Source: Riptortus pedestris (taxonomy: Eukaryota > Arthropoda > Insecta > Hemiptera > Alydidae). Taken from it: 64,000 bases of DNA. Below, in pieces: positions 12,648 to 23,110 of this stretch. The position numbers and the translations under genes are program-made. The notes beneath the pieces are model-generated. The model was not told the origin of the DNA. It saw only the letters and a program-made list of their open reading frames with translations, and did not search any database. The stretch is taken from assembly GCA_019009955.1 (NCBI GenBank), contig CM032229.1, forward strand, positions 79,487,001-79,551,000, given 5' to 3'. How positions within the stretch are numbered: the first letter of the stretch is position 1; each line of letters begins with the position of its first letter.

Positions 12648-13190
12648 AGGTATGGACAATCTTTGACATGTTGCGGGTGAAACTTTAGTGTGCAAATACG
12701 TTCGGGGCCGCTTTTAAAAGTATGTAGTGTTCATAGTTTTTAACGATAGATATCAGACATGAAGTTATACGACAATGTAATCATAATACAATTTATTAAA
12801 ATAACAAAATGAAATGAAAAAAATGGGTACAACATTATAATTAAATCGTAAAATTTGGAATTACATATTACAAACATCGAAAGTTAAAAAGCGTTACCGA
12901 AATCAATGAGACACGAGCTTGAATTTGGGAAACTAATACTTCGATGTTTGGATTAATTCCACTGATACATAGACGAAAAGAATTTTCCAAATTACCGTCA
13001 GTCACCCTTGTACGATGTTTTGATTTACTAACTTTCGTCATTGAGAACTGCCCGCATTTATAAATAAATCTCTCCTCATCTTCCTCATTTGGAGTAAGTA
13101 GTGTAATATTTTTGTTTGATTGGAGTTTTTCAAAATGTCTCACGTGCCGGATCAAACCTTACCTCGGGCCGGTGGTTGCCCGCATATCCC
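12648..13190 (-). mobile_element. hAT-superfamily deletion derivative
   Basis: The left edge CAGGTATGGACAATCTTTGA resembles the CAGGGGTGGGCAAAC-type terminus of many animal hAT elements. The right edge (CGGGCCGGTGGTTGCCCGCA, ~13166-13185) resembles the inverse end. Between them is only the C-terminal part of a transposase (next feature). The element is internally deleted and non-autonomous. The exact 8-bp target duplication was not identified. Confidence 0.55.
12868..13130 (-). pseudogene. hAT transposase C-terminal fragment (GTF2IRD2/EPM2AIP1-like)
   Basis: The minus-strand frame encodes TDGNLENSFRLCISGINPNI followed by EVLVSQIQARVS. This resembles the dimerisation-domain end of hAT-type transposases of the GTF2IRD2/SCAND3/EPM2AIP1 group (a ...NLLNTLRLA......DI..LV...QCQ.SH pattern). 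The catalytic region is missing. It is a relic rather than a host gene because the frame sits between hAT-like ends. Confidence 0.6.
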
Positions 13191-14150
13191 TTGAGGGAAT
13201 GTGAAAATGCTGACAGGTTCTGCTTGGACTGGTGGAGGGCAAAGCCAGTAGGGTGTGTACGGATTGCACTCCCTCCTCCTCCCCACCACTTGCCGGCCTC
13301 TTTATCAGCACTATAACAAGCGTTTCTAATCTTATATATTATTTTGAAGTCTGTTTAGTCGCACACTGAGACTCCAGAATATAACACCTCAATTCTACCA
13401 TATATTTCTCTGTGAGTAACCAACTCTTATTAACTCTTTCATTTGACAGATTGGCATTACTATATTATTCAACTTCATTTTTGTTGATTATCATATTCAC
13501 ATTCATGAAAAACAGGAGCTATATGATACCTGGATCTTAATAGAAATATCTGGTTAAAGAAAAGTAAATTTCTTTTCTATGCATATGAATGTCCCATTTT
13601 ATTATATAATAATTGAATGATAAGCCTTCATGGAATTCTTATGTGTTTCACTATGTTTACAAAACCTAATATCGTAGCTGTTGTAATTTTGATTTCTTTA
13701 ACATTTAAAAGCATATTGACATTTTATACCATTCCTAACAGTGACATAATAACATCAACTTCAGTTTTTTATTTTTATAATTGTTTACACATTATTTAAA
13801 ATTGAACCCCAGAGCTCTTTATTAGTTAGGCCCATACTAAGAAGACTAGGAAGGGTGCGGGATGTTCCATATTTAAAAAAAATAAACTTATGAGTCTTTG
13901 AACCAAAGTTTTATTCATAAATATGGAGCAAGTAACAAAATAATGCCTAATAAGTGAATAATAAATTGTATTACTCTATGTTTTAAAGAGATATGAATTA
14001 ATTAATTCTTTATAGAAAATGATTAAGCATAAATTGCATTCTAACCCTGTAATTAGCATGTTATTCACCAGCCTATCACGCAGTGATACCTTTGTTACAA
14101 CACATATTTTATCTGTTTATAATGAAAATATTTTGTTATTACTAAATTCA
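13190..14150. other. AT-rich intergenic DNA, nothing recognised
   Basis: Apart from a GC-rich stretch up to about 13320, possibly part of the hAT relic, no gene, RNA or element boundary was recognised. Confidence 0.5.
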
Positions 14151-14152
14151 GC

Positions 14153-14451
14153 CTTCTACTTTTCTAAAGAACTACACTTTTATTCAAATTACTAGATGCA
14201 TCATTCTATTTTTCAACTAATGGAGCTTTACTGAAAATAACTAAATAAGCCATTCTATTTTGCCATAGAATCATACATTACTGTGAATTACAAAATGCAA
14301 CCTTCTATTTTGTCATAGATTTTTATTTTACAGTGAAACACTAAATGCTTCCTTCTATTTTGCCAAAGAATGGAGCTTTACAAAAAATTATTGAATGCAA
14401 TCCTCTATTTTGCTATAGAATTGTATTTTATTGCTAATTACCAAATGCATT
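14153..14451. repeat. Minisatellite, six units of about 50 bp
   Basis: Units start at 14153, 14203, 14252, 14302, 14352 and 14402 and are 50, 49, 50, 50, 50 and 50 bp long. Each begins with a form of CTTCTATTTTGCCATAGAAT and ends near AAATGC. Units differ at many positions, so the array is old. A seventh partial unit may start at 14452. Confidence 0.85.
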
Positions 14452-14459
14452 CTGCTTTA

Positions 14460-16200
14460 ATAATTCATGTACAATATCCAATGTAAAAAAGAATAAGAAC
14501 AGGCCTTACACTACTCAATAATTGTTGAACCCATCATTGTTTAATAATAGACATGGCAATTCTGGAGTTCACAGAAAAAGCTCCCTTTGTTACTTATCAC
14601 ATATTGAAACTTAGACTGCAGCCATTTTCAGAAACACCATAAAATATACAGTATTTAATTACAAAAGGTTTACAAAGAAATGCAAAATTGTACAAACCTT
14701 GCTAGTTTTGTTAAAGAAATTGTAATCTGTACTAATTATGAGTGCGAATGGAAATATTAAAGACAATAGTTGTTCTTAATTTGAATTTTGTTGTGTTATA
14801 GTAACGCATATGTAGACAGACCCCACAGACAACCACTTGGTCTAGTCCCAATTCAAACAATGGACTGCACATATTGTGGAAGTTTATTTCAATCATATAG
14901 TATAATTGATTTTATTCAATTATTATTTTTTTTACAACTTAATATATCAGTTTTGGTACTAGTAAACGAATCTCTGAATATATTGGCACCCAGCAGTTAA
15001 AAATGGCTAATTGCAAGCCTCAAGAATATTTGTCATAATATAAAAAAAATCATACTTCTACATACTTGCTTGATATTCAGTATATTATTATTTTCATTGT
15101 AAATTATATTGCCTATTATATCAAAATTCAGAATGGCATATCATGGAGAAACATATTTGTTTTTGCAAATTATTACATATTGTCAGTTTTATTGTATTTT
15201 TTTTTTTTTTTTTTGAAAACTTGAGTATTTTTGGCTGTTATTTGCCTTCCCTAGATCTGGTTTGGTTTAATGTAATTTAATAATAATGTAATTTTAACTA
15301 AAGTAATAATGTTTCTCATAGTATTATTATTATAACATATCATAATTCCTTATATTCATTAAAGATAATGAGATGCTACAATATGATAAAAGTTATGGTT
15401 CAGTACTTATGACACAACTGCTGCTGCTTTGTTTTTAAGATTTTGAGACAGGCAAGTGAATGACTCTGAAAATTTACATTGCCCATTTGAGACCAGTATG
15501 TAACAGGTTGGTGTCAAGAGCTATGGTTCTAATGACAGCTAATTAATTGCCATCTTGATGGTATAACTGAAATTACCTAATTAATTTTGTTTGCATTCAT
15601 GTATAGGTGAAATTATGTTCTTCCTTTCATATGTGTGGCTGTCGGCAGGATCTATTATGATTGACTTAACCCTTATTAACCTTCTAAAGCAAATCAGTAT
15701 CTTTGCTCCTTTGGATATTACTAGCTCGTATCTCACTTTTTATTAGTCTCTTCTATTAAAGCTCTTTTTAGTGGGATTTAGCTATGGTTACTAAATCAGA
15801 TTTCATAATCATAATAAAAGTTGTGAATTTTTATTGTGAACATGATTGCAACCTTTATTTCTACTAATGTCTTTGATGGGCACCATCAATTTCAGATCAT
15901 ATTATGGATAAGTAAATCAAACCTTATAGTATGAAATAAAAAAGTAATATTTATTAGCCAAGCAATTAATGGGTAAAGTCAATTAAATAAAAACTACTTC
16001 CATCTTTTGGAATTTTTCAATGTTTTCTACTTTAATTCTCTCTGAGTACCTCTGTGGTGCCTAAAGTCACATAAATAATACCATAAATTCTTTTTTAAAT
16101 TATTTAATACAACTCATTTACAAAAAAAAAATATACCAAGGTAATAATAATCAAATCATATATTGATTCCAGCCTGAGCAATTAGAATATATTTAGTAAT
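14460..16200. other. AT-rich intergenic DNA, nothing recognised
   Basis: No exon motifs or element ends were seen. A 19-T run lies near 15196-15214. Open frames here are short and without motifs. Confidence 0.5.
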
Positions 16201-16325
16201 GAACTCATTAAATAAAATCCTTAGTCCCACCTAAGCTTTTCCTGGCTAGAAAAGTGGGTAACATGTAAGTAACCTGTTCCAATTAGCCATAGTAGCAAAA
16301 AGTGGACGTTACTAAAAAATAATAC
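16200..16325 (+). repeat. SINE family 1, 5'-truncated copy
   Basis: ATTAAATAAAATCCTTAGTC, CACCTAAGCTTTTCCTGG, GTAACCTGTTCCAATTAGCC and AAAAAGTGGACGTTACTAAA match the body of the copy at 1985-2206. The tRNA-like head is missing or too diverged to see. Confidence 0.75.
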
Positions 16326-16358
16326 TAATAAATTGTATATGGTTTAGTCACAATTTAA

Positions 16359-17285
16359 CCCTCCGTTAGGCGCGTGGCTACGGGTGTAGCCATGACAAAG
16401 TTTAAATGTTCGTAGCAAGCACATGCATGGGCTGGGAGCTTTTGGCGGAGTAATACCTTCCTAGGCAGGATATGTCTATTAGTCAGTATGAAAGTGATCT
16501 TGACTCTCCTTACAGCAGATCTTTAATTCCCAGTGTGTTACTGGTGTAGCCAACGCGCCCAACGGAGTTACAACTACGAGAATTGGCAATTTCAGTTTAT
16601 CGTGTTGTTTTGTAACAAATAAAGTTAAGATGGCTTTTTCCTCGAGCCAACACAGTTCTGTGAAACGCACCAATGGTCCAGATATTCTTTTTCAATGGTT
16701 GCGAGAAGTTTCATCGGGTGAGGAGTCTGAGGTGGAAGATCTACCAACAAAGTTGAAGCAACGAGCGAACGAACTCTTGAATTTGCCAGAAGATTATACT
16801 CAACCCATTATAATCCCGGAAAACACTATATGAAGATGCAATTGATTTTCTAAAGAAAAAAAAAACATCCAGAAACATTTGTGGAAAATGTAAAAAAAAT
16901 TATATGTAAATATCATATGTGGCAAATTTGTCCAGACTGTTTATAAAAGCGGCTGTATATGTATTTACTATATTTTGTACATAGTATTTTATTTTCCATT
17001 AATAAGTTTTAATAAAATAAAGTCCCATTACGTTTTTTTGCTTATAGAAAGTATATTAATGTGTTTTCATTAAAAAAAAAAAAAAAAGTGTTATTCACTT
17101 CAATAAAAATTGATTTCGATTTGTTCACCGTTATAACTGCTTAAGAATTGTATACATTAAATTGTTTTATAATAAAAATTAATTAAATGTGATTTTTTTC
17201 TTATGTAAATCATTTTTAAGTAATGGCTACACTTGTAGCCAACGCGCCCAAGTGTGTCATTATCTAGGACGCACCTATCTGAGGG
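16359..17285 (+). mobile_element. piggyBac-type element, internally deleted, 927 bp
   Basis: Flanked by TTAA at 16355-16358 and 17286-17289. The termini CCCTCCGTTAGGCGCG and (inverted) CCCTCAGATAGGTGCG form short imperfect inverted repeats. A subterminal block (GGCTACGGGTGTAGCC near 16376) recurs inverted near the right end (GGCTACACTTGTAGCC, ~17225). The remaining coding sequence is the start and the cysteine-rich tail of a transposase, so the element needs a transposase in trans. Confidence 0.85.
16630..16960 (+). pseudogene. piggyBac transposase remnant: N-terminus fused to C-terminal Cys-rich end
   Basis: ATG at 16630 opens a 67-codon frame with an acidic N-terminal region (GEESEVEDLP) typical of piggyBac transposases. 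Just beyond the stop, in other frames, come CGKCKK and ICKYHMWQICPDCL followed by a stop near 16947. These resemble the C-terminal cysteine-rich zinc-binding domain. The whole catalytic DDE domain is deleted, and a run of A's at 16855-16866 carries at least one frameshift. The fragment cannot transpose DNA but might still bind element ends or DNA. Confidence 0.6.
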
Positions 17286-17289
17286 TTAA

Positions 17290-18060
17290 ATAAATGTAAT
17301 ACATAACCAATTTCTAAAGAAGATTCTTTAGCTTCACATTCTAAATATGGTCTGATGACATTATTCAAGCAGTGAATTATACTGTTCCTTTCTTTATAAA
17401 TTCATACATTTTTCCAAAAGATTGTTTCAAACTTTTTCCATCTCATTTTGAAGGTTATTTTCTACATAGAAAATAATAAATAAATTAAAATTATTTAGTT
17501 ACCATAAAAATTAATTACTACATATGTAACAATTCTGAAGATCCTTAAATATAAACAATTATATTTCATTTATTTCTTTTTTTTTTTGTTTTTTTTGTAA
17601 TAATGAGTGACATATTATAGAGTTAATATTTTAAATAATGTTACAGAATATATATATCATTAAAAAATAATAATCAATTAATAATTAAAATTAAATTTAA
17701 GAATTCTGACATATATTGTAAAAAATGGTTTAATTCAGAATTTCCATTATTACATAAATTTCCAATAAAAATAACATAAATCAACCTCTATGTTAGTCTG
17801 AAATTCTGATTAATTTTGGGAGAAATATGTTCTTTATTTCTCATTTCAAGTCACTCTAAGAGCATGATTCAAACTTAAAATTATGTGATTAAAATAAAAG
17901 AATATGATAAAAATTAAGAAAAAAAAAAGTGGGTTAAGAATACATTTTTTGTTAAGAACTTGAGAAATTGTTAGGAATTTCGGCTGACAAATTCAATTTA
18001 TTATCAAATATCCCTTAAAGGTCATGAGGCGAATTTTGACAAATTTCCTCATTGGAAATT
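17290..18060. other. AT-rich intergenic DNA, nothing recognised
   Basis: Poly-T and poly-A rich. No gene or element boundary was recognised. Confidence 0.5.
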
Positions 18061-18745
18061 GAAAATAACTCTATTACTTTGAGTCAGATCGATAAATTGT
18101 ATATATGCAATCTCGGTGTAAATTTAATTTTCTATAAATGTTGTTTCTCTATTATGAAAATTAACCGAGATTTTAGAAAATTTATTTGATCTAACATACT
18201 TGATATTTAACCTTTCATTCAACACTAAAGATCATAATTTATCCAAATGAATGGCTGAAATCGGATTGGGAATAGGAAGGAAGGGGCTTAGATTGAGGGG
18301 AATACGATAATTCAAAATATTTTCGTTATGAGTCGTATCGTAAATGTTATAGAACCAATATTCTTTTATTAAATACATTTTTTTGTAACTGAAATATTAA
18401 GCGAGATATTCGTACTTTATTGTTTTCAGTCTTTAGTAAACCCCCCACTTCTCCTCATCGGTTTTTATTAGAAATAGAGAATATAAGGTGAGATGAGTTT
18501 AGTAGTTTCTCTTACCAGTATGTGGAAATCTGCTTATTTTACGCAGCCCCTGAGTGCGAAATCTGCTATTGAGGTTGTAATTATGACGCCATTTACGAAA
18601 AATTGTCGCAACTTTTGTCTTATCTTTACCAAACTCGATATATAAGCGTTTCATGTGATACTAAAGATTGAGTTCGTTAACGGCTGAAATCGGGCTGGGG
18701 GGAGAAGGACTTCCTCCTTTCTGAGGGGAAGAGTATGTTATTTCT
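18060..18745. repeat. (TA)n repeat family, interior and B-end fragments
   Basis: Contains GTGTAAATTTAATTTTCTATAA, AACCGAGATTTT, GGCTGAAATCGGATTGGG (~18251), CGAGATATTCGTACTTTATT and the B end GGAAATCTGCTTATTTTACG (18525-18552). That B end joins directly to an A-end piece (GCGAAATCTGCTATTGAGG). It ends with GGCTGAAATCGGGCTGGGG at ~18683. Confidence 0.65.
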
Positions 18746-19342
18746 GTTTAGGTCTGGTATAGTTGCTTGTGTGTAAGTACAGTTTTAATGTAATGTTACA
18801 CGATATAGGGGTACTAAATCACTGCGGATATTTCGTAATTAAGATAGAATCTGGAACTATGTTCGTCATCGCTTCGTCTGCTGGTTTTCGTGTATGTGTC
18901 CGTCAGTTGGCGTCTTTCGTTTGTTATTTCGTTTAAGTTGTTGCAATGTTCTAATACAATAATGTCTGAGCTAGTGTTAAGCTGTTCGTTTATAATGTCT
19001 CTGTGGAATTTCCGTTATTTGTAAATCTCCATGGTCTCTAATATGTCCAATCTTCGTCCATTTGTCTGGCTGTGGAGGAGTTTCTTACTGTCCGATATAT
19101 TTGTAGGGTCATGACCGTGATCGGTCAAATGGTTGGCGAAGTTAGACTCGTTTATTTAGTCTGAATGAGCGTATGTCTTATGTGTATCGCGTTTTAAGTC
19201 TCCTCACAGTCCGTCCAATGTACGTGTTGTTGCAACTGCACATTATTTTGTATACTCCGTTCATATTGTAAATGTCCTTGTTCTCGATGTCATTTGCCAG
19301 CTTTTGTCGTAGTGTGTTATTGGTTCTGAAAGTAGCGAGGAG

Positions 19343-19475
19343 TCCTTCTTTTTAGCAGATTTCCCTTAAGGGAAACCATCTATTGAGGTCGTACTCATGA
19401 CGCAATTTTCGAAATTTTTCTTCAAATGTCCATCGATCCTACCCAGTAGATGACGCAAATGAAGTCCGTTCAAAA

Positions 19476-19523
<48 letters not shown>

Positions 19524-19567
19524 CTGTTACCGGTCTAGCTGTCGCAATTTGCGTTTGGTCGTTACCG
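19343..19567 (+). repeat. (TA)n repeat nested in the Penelope-like element
   Basis: Begins TTAGCAGATTTCCCTTAAGG, then CAATTTTCGAAATTTTTCTT, TGTCCATCGATCCTACCCAG and GACGCAAATGAAGTCCGTTC, then (TA)n at 19479-19519, then TGTCTGTTACCGG and GTCGCAATTTGCG. It stops where the Penelope RT sequence resumes. This short (~225 bp) copy gives one of the cleaner views of the family's A side. Confidence 0.8.
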
Positions 19568-19684
19568 AATATTGATCTGTGTAACGAATGTTGGAGTGGA
19601 GTTTGTTGAGGTCTGTTAATATCTTGGTAATGTCGTCTGTTTCGGTAATGCAAAAGGCGTCATCTATAAATCTGAAGTATTTTG

Positions 19685-20032
19685 TTATGTTGTGTTTGTC
19701 CATGAGTTTTTGTATGTGTGTATCTTTAATGCGTTGAATGAATATCTCCGTAAGTTGCGAAGAAGTAGGATTTCCCATTCCGAGTCCGTCTGCCGGTAAT
19801 TCTGTTTCAACACTGTCTTTGTCAGATCAGTGATTTCCCTAATGTAGTCATCATCGTATAAGTAGCAGAGTCTTGTAGTGAGTATGTCGATGGTTTCTTG
19901 TACGGATATTGATGGATATAGGTTTTTTATGTTGAATGAAATTAGTCTTGTTCGTTCTGATATGCGTACGTCTTTGAGTTTGTTCACAAGTTCTGTTTTG
20001 TTCTTCATTGTGTATGTGTTAAGTAGGTGCAC
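19685..20032 (-). pseudogene. Penelope reverse transcriptase fragment with motif A
   Basis: An open frame of about 115 codons contains the RT motif A block (SFNIKNLYPSISVQETID) with its catalytic aspartate replaced by Asn at the usual FD position. After a frame change near 19760-19790 the protein continues into motif C (IDD). The frameshift and the Asn substitution argue against activity. Confidence 0.75.
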
Positions 20033-20375
20033 TGTGTCTCTTAGTATGGATGTAATATGTTTTGCTAATCTGTATACGGGTGCTGGTCTGTAGTTGTCTC
20101 ATAGGTACGTTAGTTTTGTGCATCTTGGGTTGCGCTCTAAGTATAGGTGGTCCCAGGTTCATGTTTAAGTATTTGTAGTGTTGGTTGCTTATCGCGTATG
20201 TGCAGCGTTTCAGTGCGTCACGTACTTGTTTCTGGTAGGCGTTTGTTGGGCTTGTTCTTCGTCAAATGCAGTTTGAGTTTGTTTGTTCGTAGTTTGGTTT
20301 TTAAGGTTTTCGCCGTTTCGTTTTCAGTTGAGTCAGTGTTATTGCCTATTTGTTTATTAGTAGTGTTTTCTAGTA

Positions 20376-22034
20376 GGGGAGAGTGGTACAAATCCGCCAC
20401 CCAGGGCAAATCCGCCACCCCTCGGCATCGTCTTTAAATGACCCGCCAAGTTATCCCGACCAGTGCTGCTACTTAGCAGCCAATAAGACGAGCTTCGGTC
20501 AGTCCCGCCATTACGCCTCCGCGGTTAGTTGTTGTGCTGAGTAAATTTTTGTTTATTTCAGACAATCTGAAGTTATTTTCGATTGACATTTAACTTGAGG
20601 TAAGTGAGTGATAGTTCAAGTTAAAAACCTATTCATACATAAAATTTGTAGCTTAAGTATTGATGTAAGATAACTAAGTGGATTATTTGGCCTTGACCCA
20701 TCCATGTCTACGTTATAGCGACTACCCGCCATTTTGTGCTTGTGGGGCAATTCCGCCACTTCAACGAGGGGCAATATCGCCATGTGGCGGTATTGCCCCA
20801 TTCAGAGTTTTATTTAAAAACTAAGCCATCTGAGTTTTCGGATGGTTCGATCTCGAGAAAGAACGTCACAGAAGTCGAAGTGGAGTGAAGATAACCTTAA
20901 AAAAGCCATTGAAGCGATCCAAAATGGCGTTTCTAAGAAAAGAGCAGCTTTGAACTTTGGAATACCAAGATCAACTTTGCGAGATCGTTTGAAGTCTGAA
21001 GGCTTAGTGAAGCCATTACTAGGCCGGAAGCTTATATTTTCTGCAGAGCAGGAAAATCAGATTGCTGACCATGTGATACTGTTAGCAAAAATGTTCTATG
21101 GTATTACCGCAACTGAGCTGACGGTTAGCGTTCGATGTGGCCGAGAAACACGGAATAAAACATAATTTCAATAAGGATTGCAAAATGGCTGGTGTAGACT
21201 GGTTAAGAGGGTTCCTAAGCAGAAATAAGATTTCATTAAGGAAGCCAGAAGCCACTAGTTTGAATAGAGCAATAGGGTTCAATAAGAACGAGGTTGATTT
21301 ATTCTTTGATAACCTGGGAGCCGTTTTAACCAAACATGTTTCCGTCTTGCCGCATCTACAACATGGATGAGACAGGGATCTCAACTGTCCAAAAGCCTGG
21401 AAAAATTCTAGCAGCCCAAGGACAAAAACAAGTTGGAGGCATTACAAGTTGGGAACGGGGGAAAAATATTACTGCTGTGTGTGCCATGAGTGCATCAGGA
21501 GACTATGTTCCTCCATTGTTTATATATCCGAGGAAGCGGATGACCCCACTATTGATGAGAGGAGGACCACCTGGTGCCATATACCGGTGCTCCCACAATG
21601 GCTGGACCTAGAAGTAATGATGTTTTGTTTATCTACAAGAGACTCTTATGTTCATTATAGACTATGACTTCTTGTTATTTATAGATAGACTTTATAGCCA
21701 CAATTATTATTATAGGAAATAATGTGTAATTTTAAATAAAATGTGAATTCTTGATGTTTTTACAGCCTCCCTTAGCTATTTTAAACACGTGACGGAATTA
21801 CCCCACAGCCATGGCGAAATTGCCCCACTATGTGGGGCAATTCCGCCACTGTGCATGCATATAGTTTTATTTTTTTTCTGACCTTAAAACACTTTATAGT
21901 TTAATTTTAAATACTGATTAATGTATATATGCATGTAATTAAGTCTTTTTAGCTCCAAGACCCCAGTTTCAACTCAAGGTAAAATTGTTAAAAAATAAAA
22001 TGTCTTAAGGTGGCGCCATTACCCCACTCTCCCC
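20376..22034 (+). mobile_element. pogo-like (Tc1/mariner superfamily) element, 1.66 kb
   Basis: Bounded by TA target duplications (20374-20375, 22035-22036) with inverted ends GGGGAGAGTGG / CCACTCTCCCC. It carries a pipsqueak-type helix-turn-helix followed by the start of a DDE domain. Subterminal regions repeat a GGGGCAATTCCGCCAC-like motif in both orientations (20397-20419, 20741-20800, 21790-21850), probably transposase binding sites. It is inserted in the Penelope-like element, so it is the younger of the two. Confidence 0.85.
20842..21611 (+). pseudogene. pogo/Tigger-like transposase, truncated with two frameshifts
   Basis: ATG at 20842 starts with basic residues and an HTH_psq domain (KWSEDNLKKAIEAIQNGVSK, then STLRDRLK). 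A frameshift near 21120-21135 moves to the frame with GIKHNF...[13 protein letters not shown] second near 21345-21360 leads to YNMDETGI, which holds the first catalytic Asp, and then [20 protein letters not shown]. The frame stops after [15 protein letters not shown], before the second and third acidic residues of the triad. The protein is therefore catalytically dead even if the frameshifts were ignored. Its DNA-binding N-terminus remains open. Confidence 0.85.
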
Positions 22035-22036
22035 TA

Positions 22037-22140
22037 TGTCTGCTATTTTATGCCATTCTCTTCTCTTTGTGTTGTGGTAAGTAGGTTATGGCGTTTATGG
22101 CTGCGTCAATTATGTTTGTCTGTAGTGTAATTAGGTTTGT
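22037..22140 (-). mobile_element. Penelope-like element, small distal piece
   Basis: Sequence composition and the TA junction at 22035-22036 show this is the continuation of the element interrupted at 20373. It runs until GTCATCTACTAGGTAGGATC at ~22140, where a (TA)n repeat fragment begins. Confidence 0.6.
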
Positions 22141-22345
22141 CATCTACTAGGTAGGATCGATGGATATTTGAGGAAATATTTTGAAGAACGCGTCATGAGC
22201 ACAACCTCAATAGCCCTTCTTAAGGGAAATCTAAAAATGTCGGTTAATATTCAAGATAAAGAAAAAAAAATCGTATAATAACTATTATAGATCATTAATT
22301 GAGCAATACGATTCACCCTCCCCCCCCCCCCTACTAGCCTTTCGG
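22141..22345 (-). repeat. (TA)n repeat family fragment (inverted A end plus interior)
   Basis: CTAGGTAGGATCGATGGATA, ACGCGTCATGAGCACAACCT and CTTCTTAAGGGAAATCT, then GTCGGTTAATATTCAAGATA and a C-run. No TA run is present. Confidence 0.7.
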
Positions 22346-22600
22346 GATTTTACTATAACATTTGAAACATCTTCAGTCCCAAGTAGGTTTTCTTTTTTTC
22401 TTTTTTTTCTTTTTTCGGTTTATAATATGTTTTTGATTATTAGAAAGTTATATTGTTTTTATTGGCTGATATTTTATTACTAGAGAACGCTTGAGCAGAA
22501 TTGATTCAAAGTATTTACTGCTCTAGCTATGGTACCATTAGAAAATAATAGTTATTTGAATTCTACAACTATGGGTTACTCGTCTAGTCTAAACATAAAG

Positions 22601-22955
22601 TTTTCAAAATCCCTCCAATCTGTTCTTCAAAATCCCTTCAATGTCTTCCTCAAAATCCCTCCAATCTCTTCCTCAAAATCCCTCCAATCTCTTCTTCAAA
22701 ATCTCTCCAATGTCTTCCTCAAAATCCCTCCAATCTCTTCCTCAAAATCCCTCCAATCTCTTCTACAAAATGCCTCCAATCTCTTCTCAAAATGCCTCCA
22801 ATCTCTTCTTCAAAATCCCTCCAATCTCTTCTTCAAAATCCCTCCAATCTCTTCTTCAAAATCCCTCCAATCTCTTCTTCAAAATCCCTCCAATCTCTTC
22901 TTCAAAATCCCTCCAATCTCTTCTTCAAAATCCCTCCAATCTCTTCTTCAAAATC
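22601..22955. repeat. 23-bp minisatellite, about 15 units
   Basis: Tandem CCCTCCAATCTCTTCTTCAA plus AAT units with minor variants and a few 21-22 bp units. The right half (22800-22955) is nearly perfect, the left half more diverged. The plus strand is free of stops in all three frames across the array because the unit contains no TAA, TAG or TGA. Open frames here are therefore a by-product, not evidence of a gene. Confidence 0.9.
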
Positions 22956-22989
22956 CTGTGTACAACATAGGCATGAGAGACCATTTCCC

Positions 22990-23110
22990 TCAGGCCTTAT
23001 TTGAAGCCTAATTATTAAATATTGTTCTCATTGATCTTTTACATAATAAGATAAATGCGCACGTGGTAAATCTACTTAGTTAACGTAGCCCCTGCGTGAT
23101 GAACTTTCTA
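22990..23110 (+). repeat. B-end remnant of the (TA)n repeat
   Basis: GCGCACGTGGTAAATCTACT followed by TAGTTAACGTAGCCCCTGCG and TGATGAAC matches the B end. The rest is too diverged to assign. Confidence 0.6.

Larger units (their letters stand above)
18746..20373 (-). mobile_element. Penelope-like element, main part (RT + GIY-YIG)
   Basis: Minus-strand fragments encode a Penelope-type protein. Read 5' to 3' on that strand they show RT motif A (ISFNIKNLYPSI, near 19911-19946), MGNPTSSQL and EIFIQ (19740-19778), RT motif C FRFIDDAFC (~19650-19675), the inter-domain block FRTNNTLRQKL (~19299-19331), and a GIY-YIG nuclease signature GVYKIMCSCNNTYIGRTVR (19204-19260). Penelope elements insert by target-primed reverse transcription using this nuclease. 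The frame is broken by stops and by two insertions: a (TA)n repeat at 19343-19567 and a pogo-like transposon at 20376-22034. A further N-terminal piece lies at 22037-22140. The C-terminal boundary is uncertain. Confidence 0.85.

Noticed and set aside
20147..20437. Plus-strand frame of 96 codons
   Set aside because: It is antisense to the Penelope-like coding strand and crosses the pogo insertion site.
22529..23011. 160-codon Ser/Leu-rich frame
   Set aside because: It is open only because the 23-bp minisatellite unit lacks stop codons. The other two forward frames are equally open.
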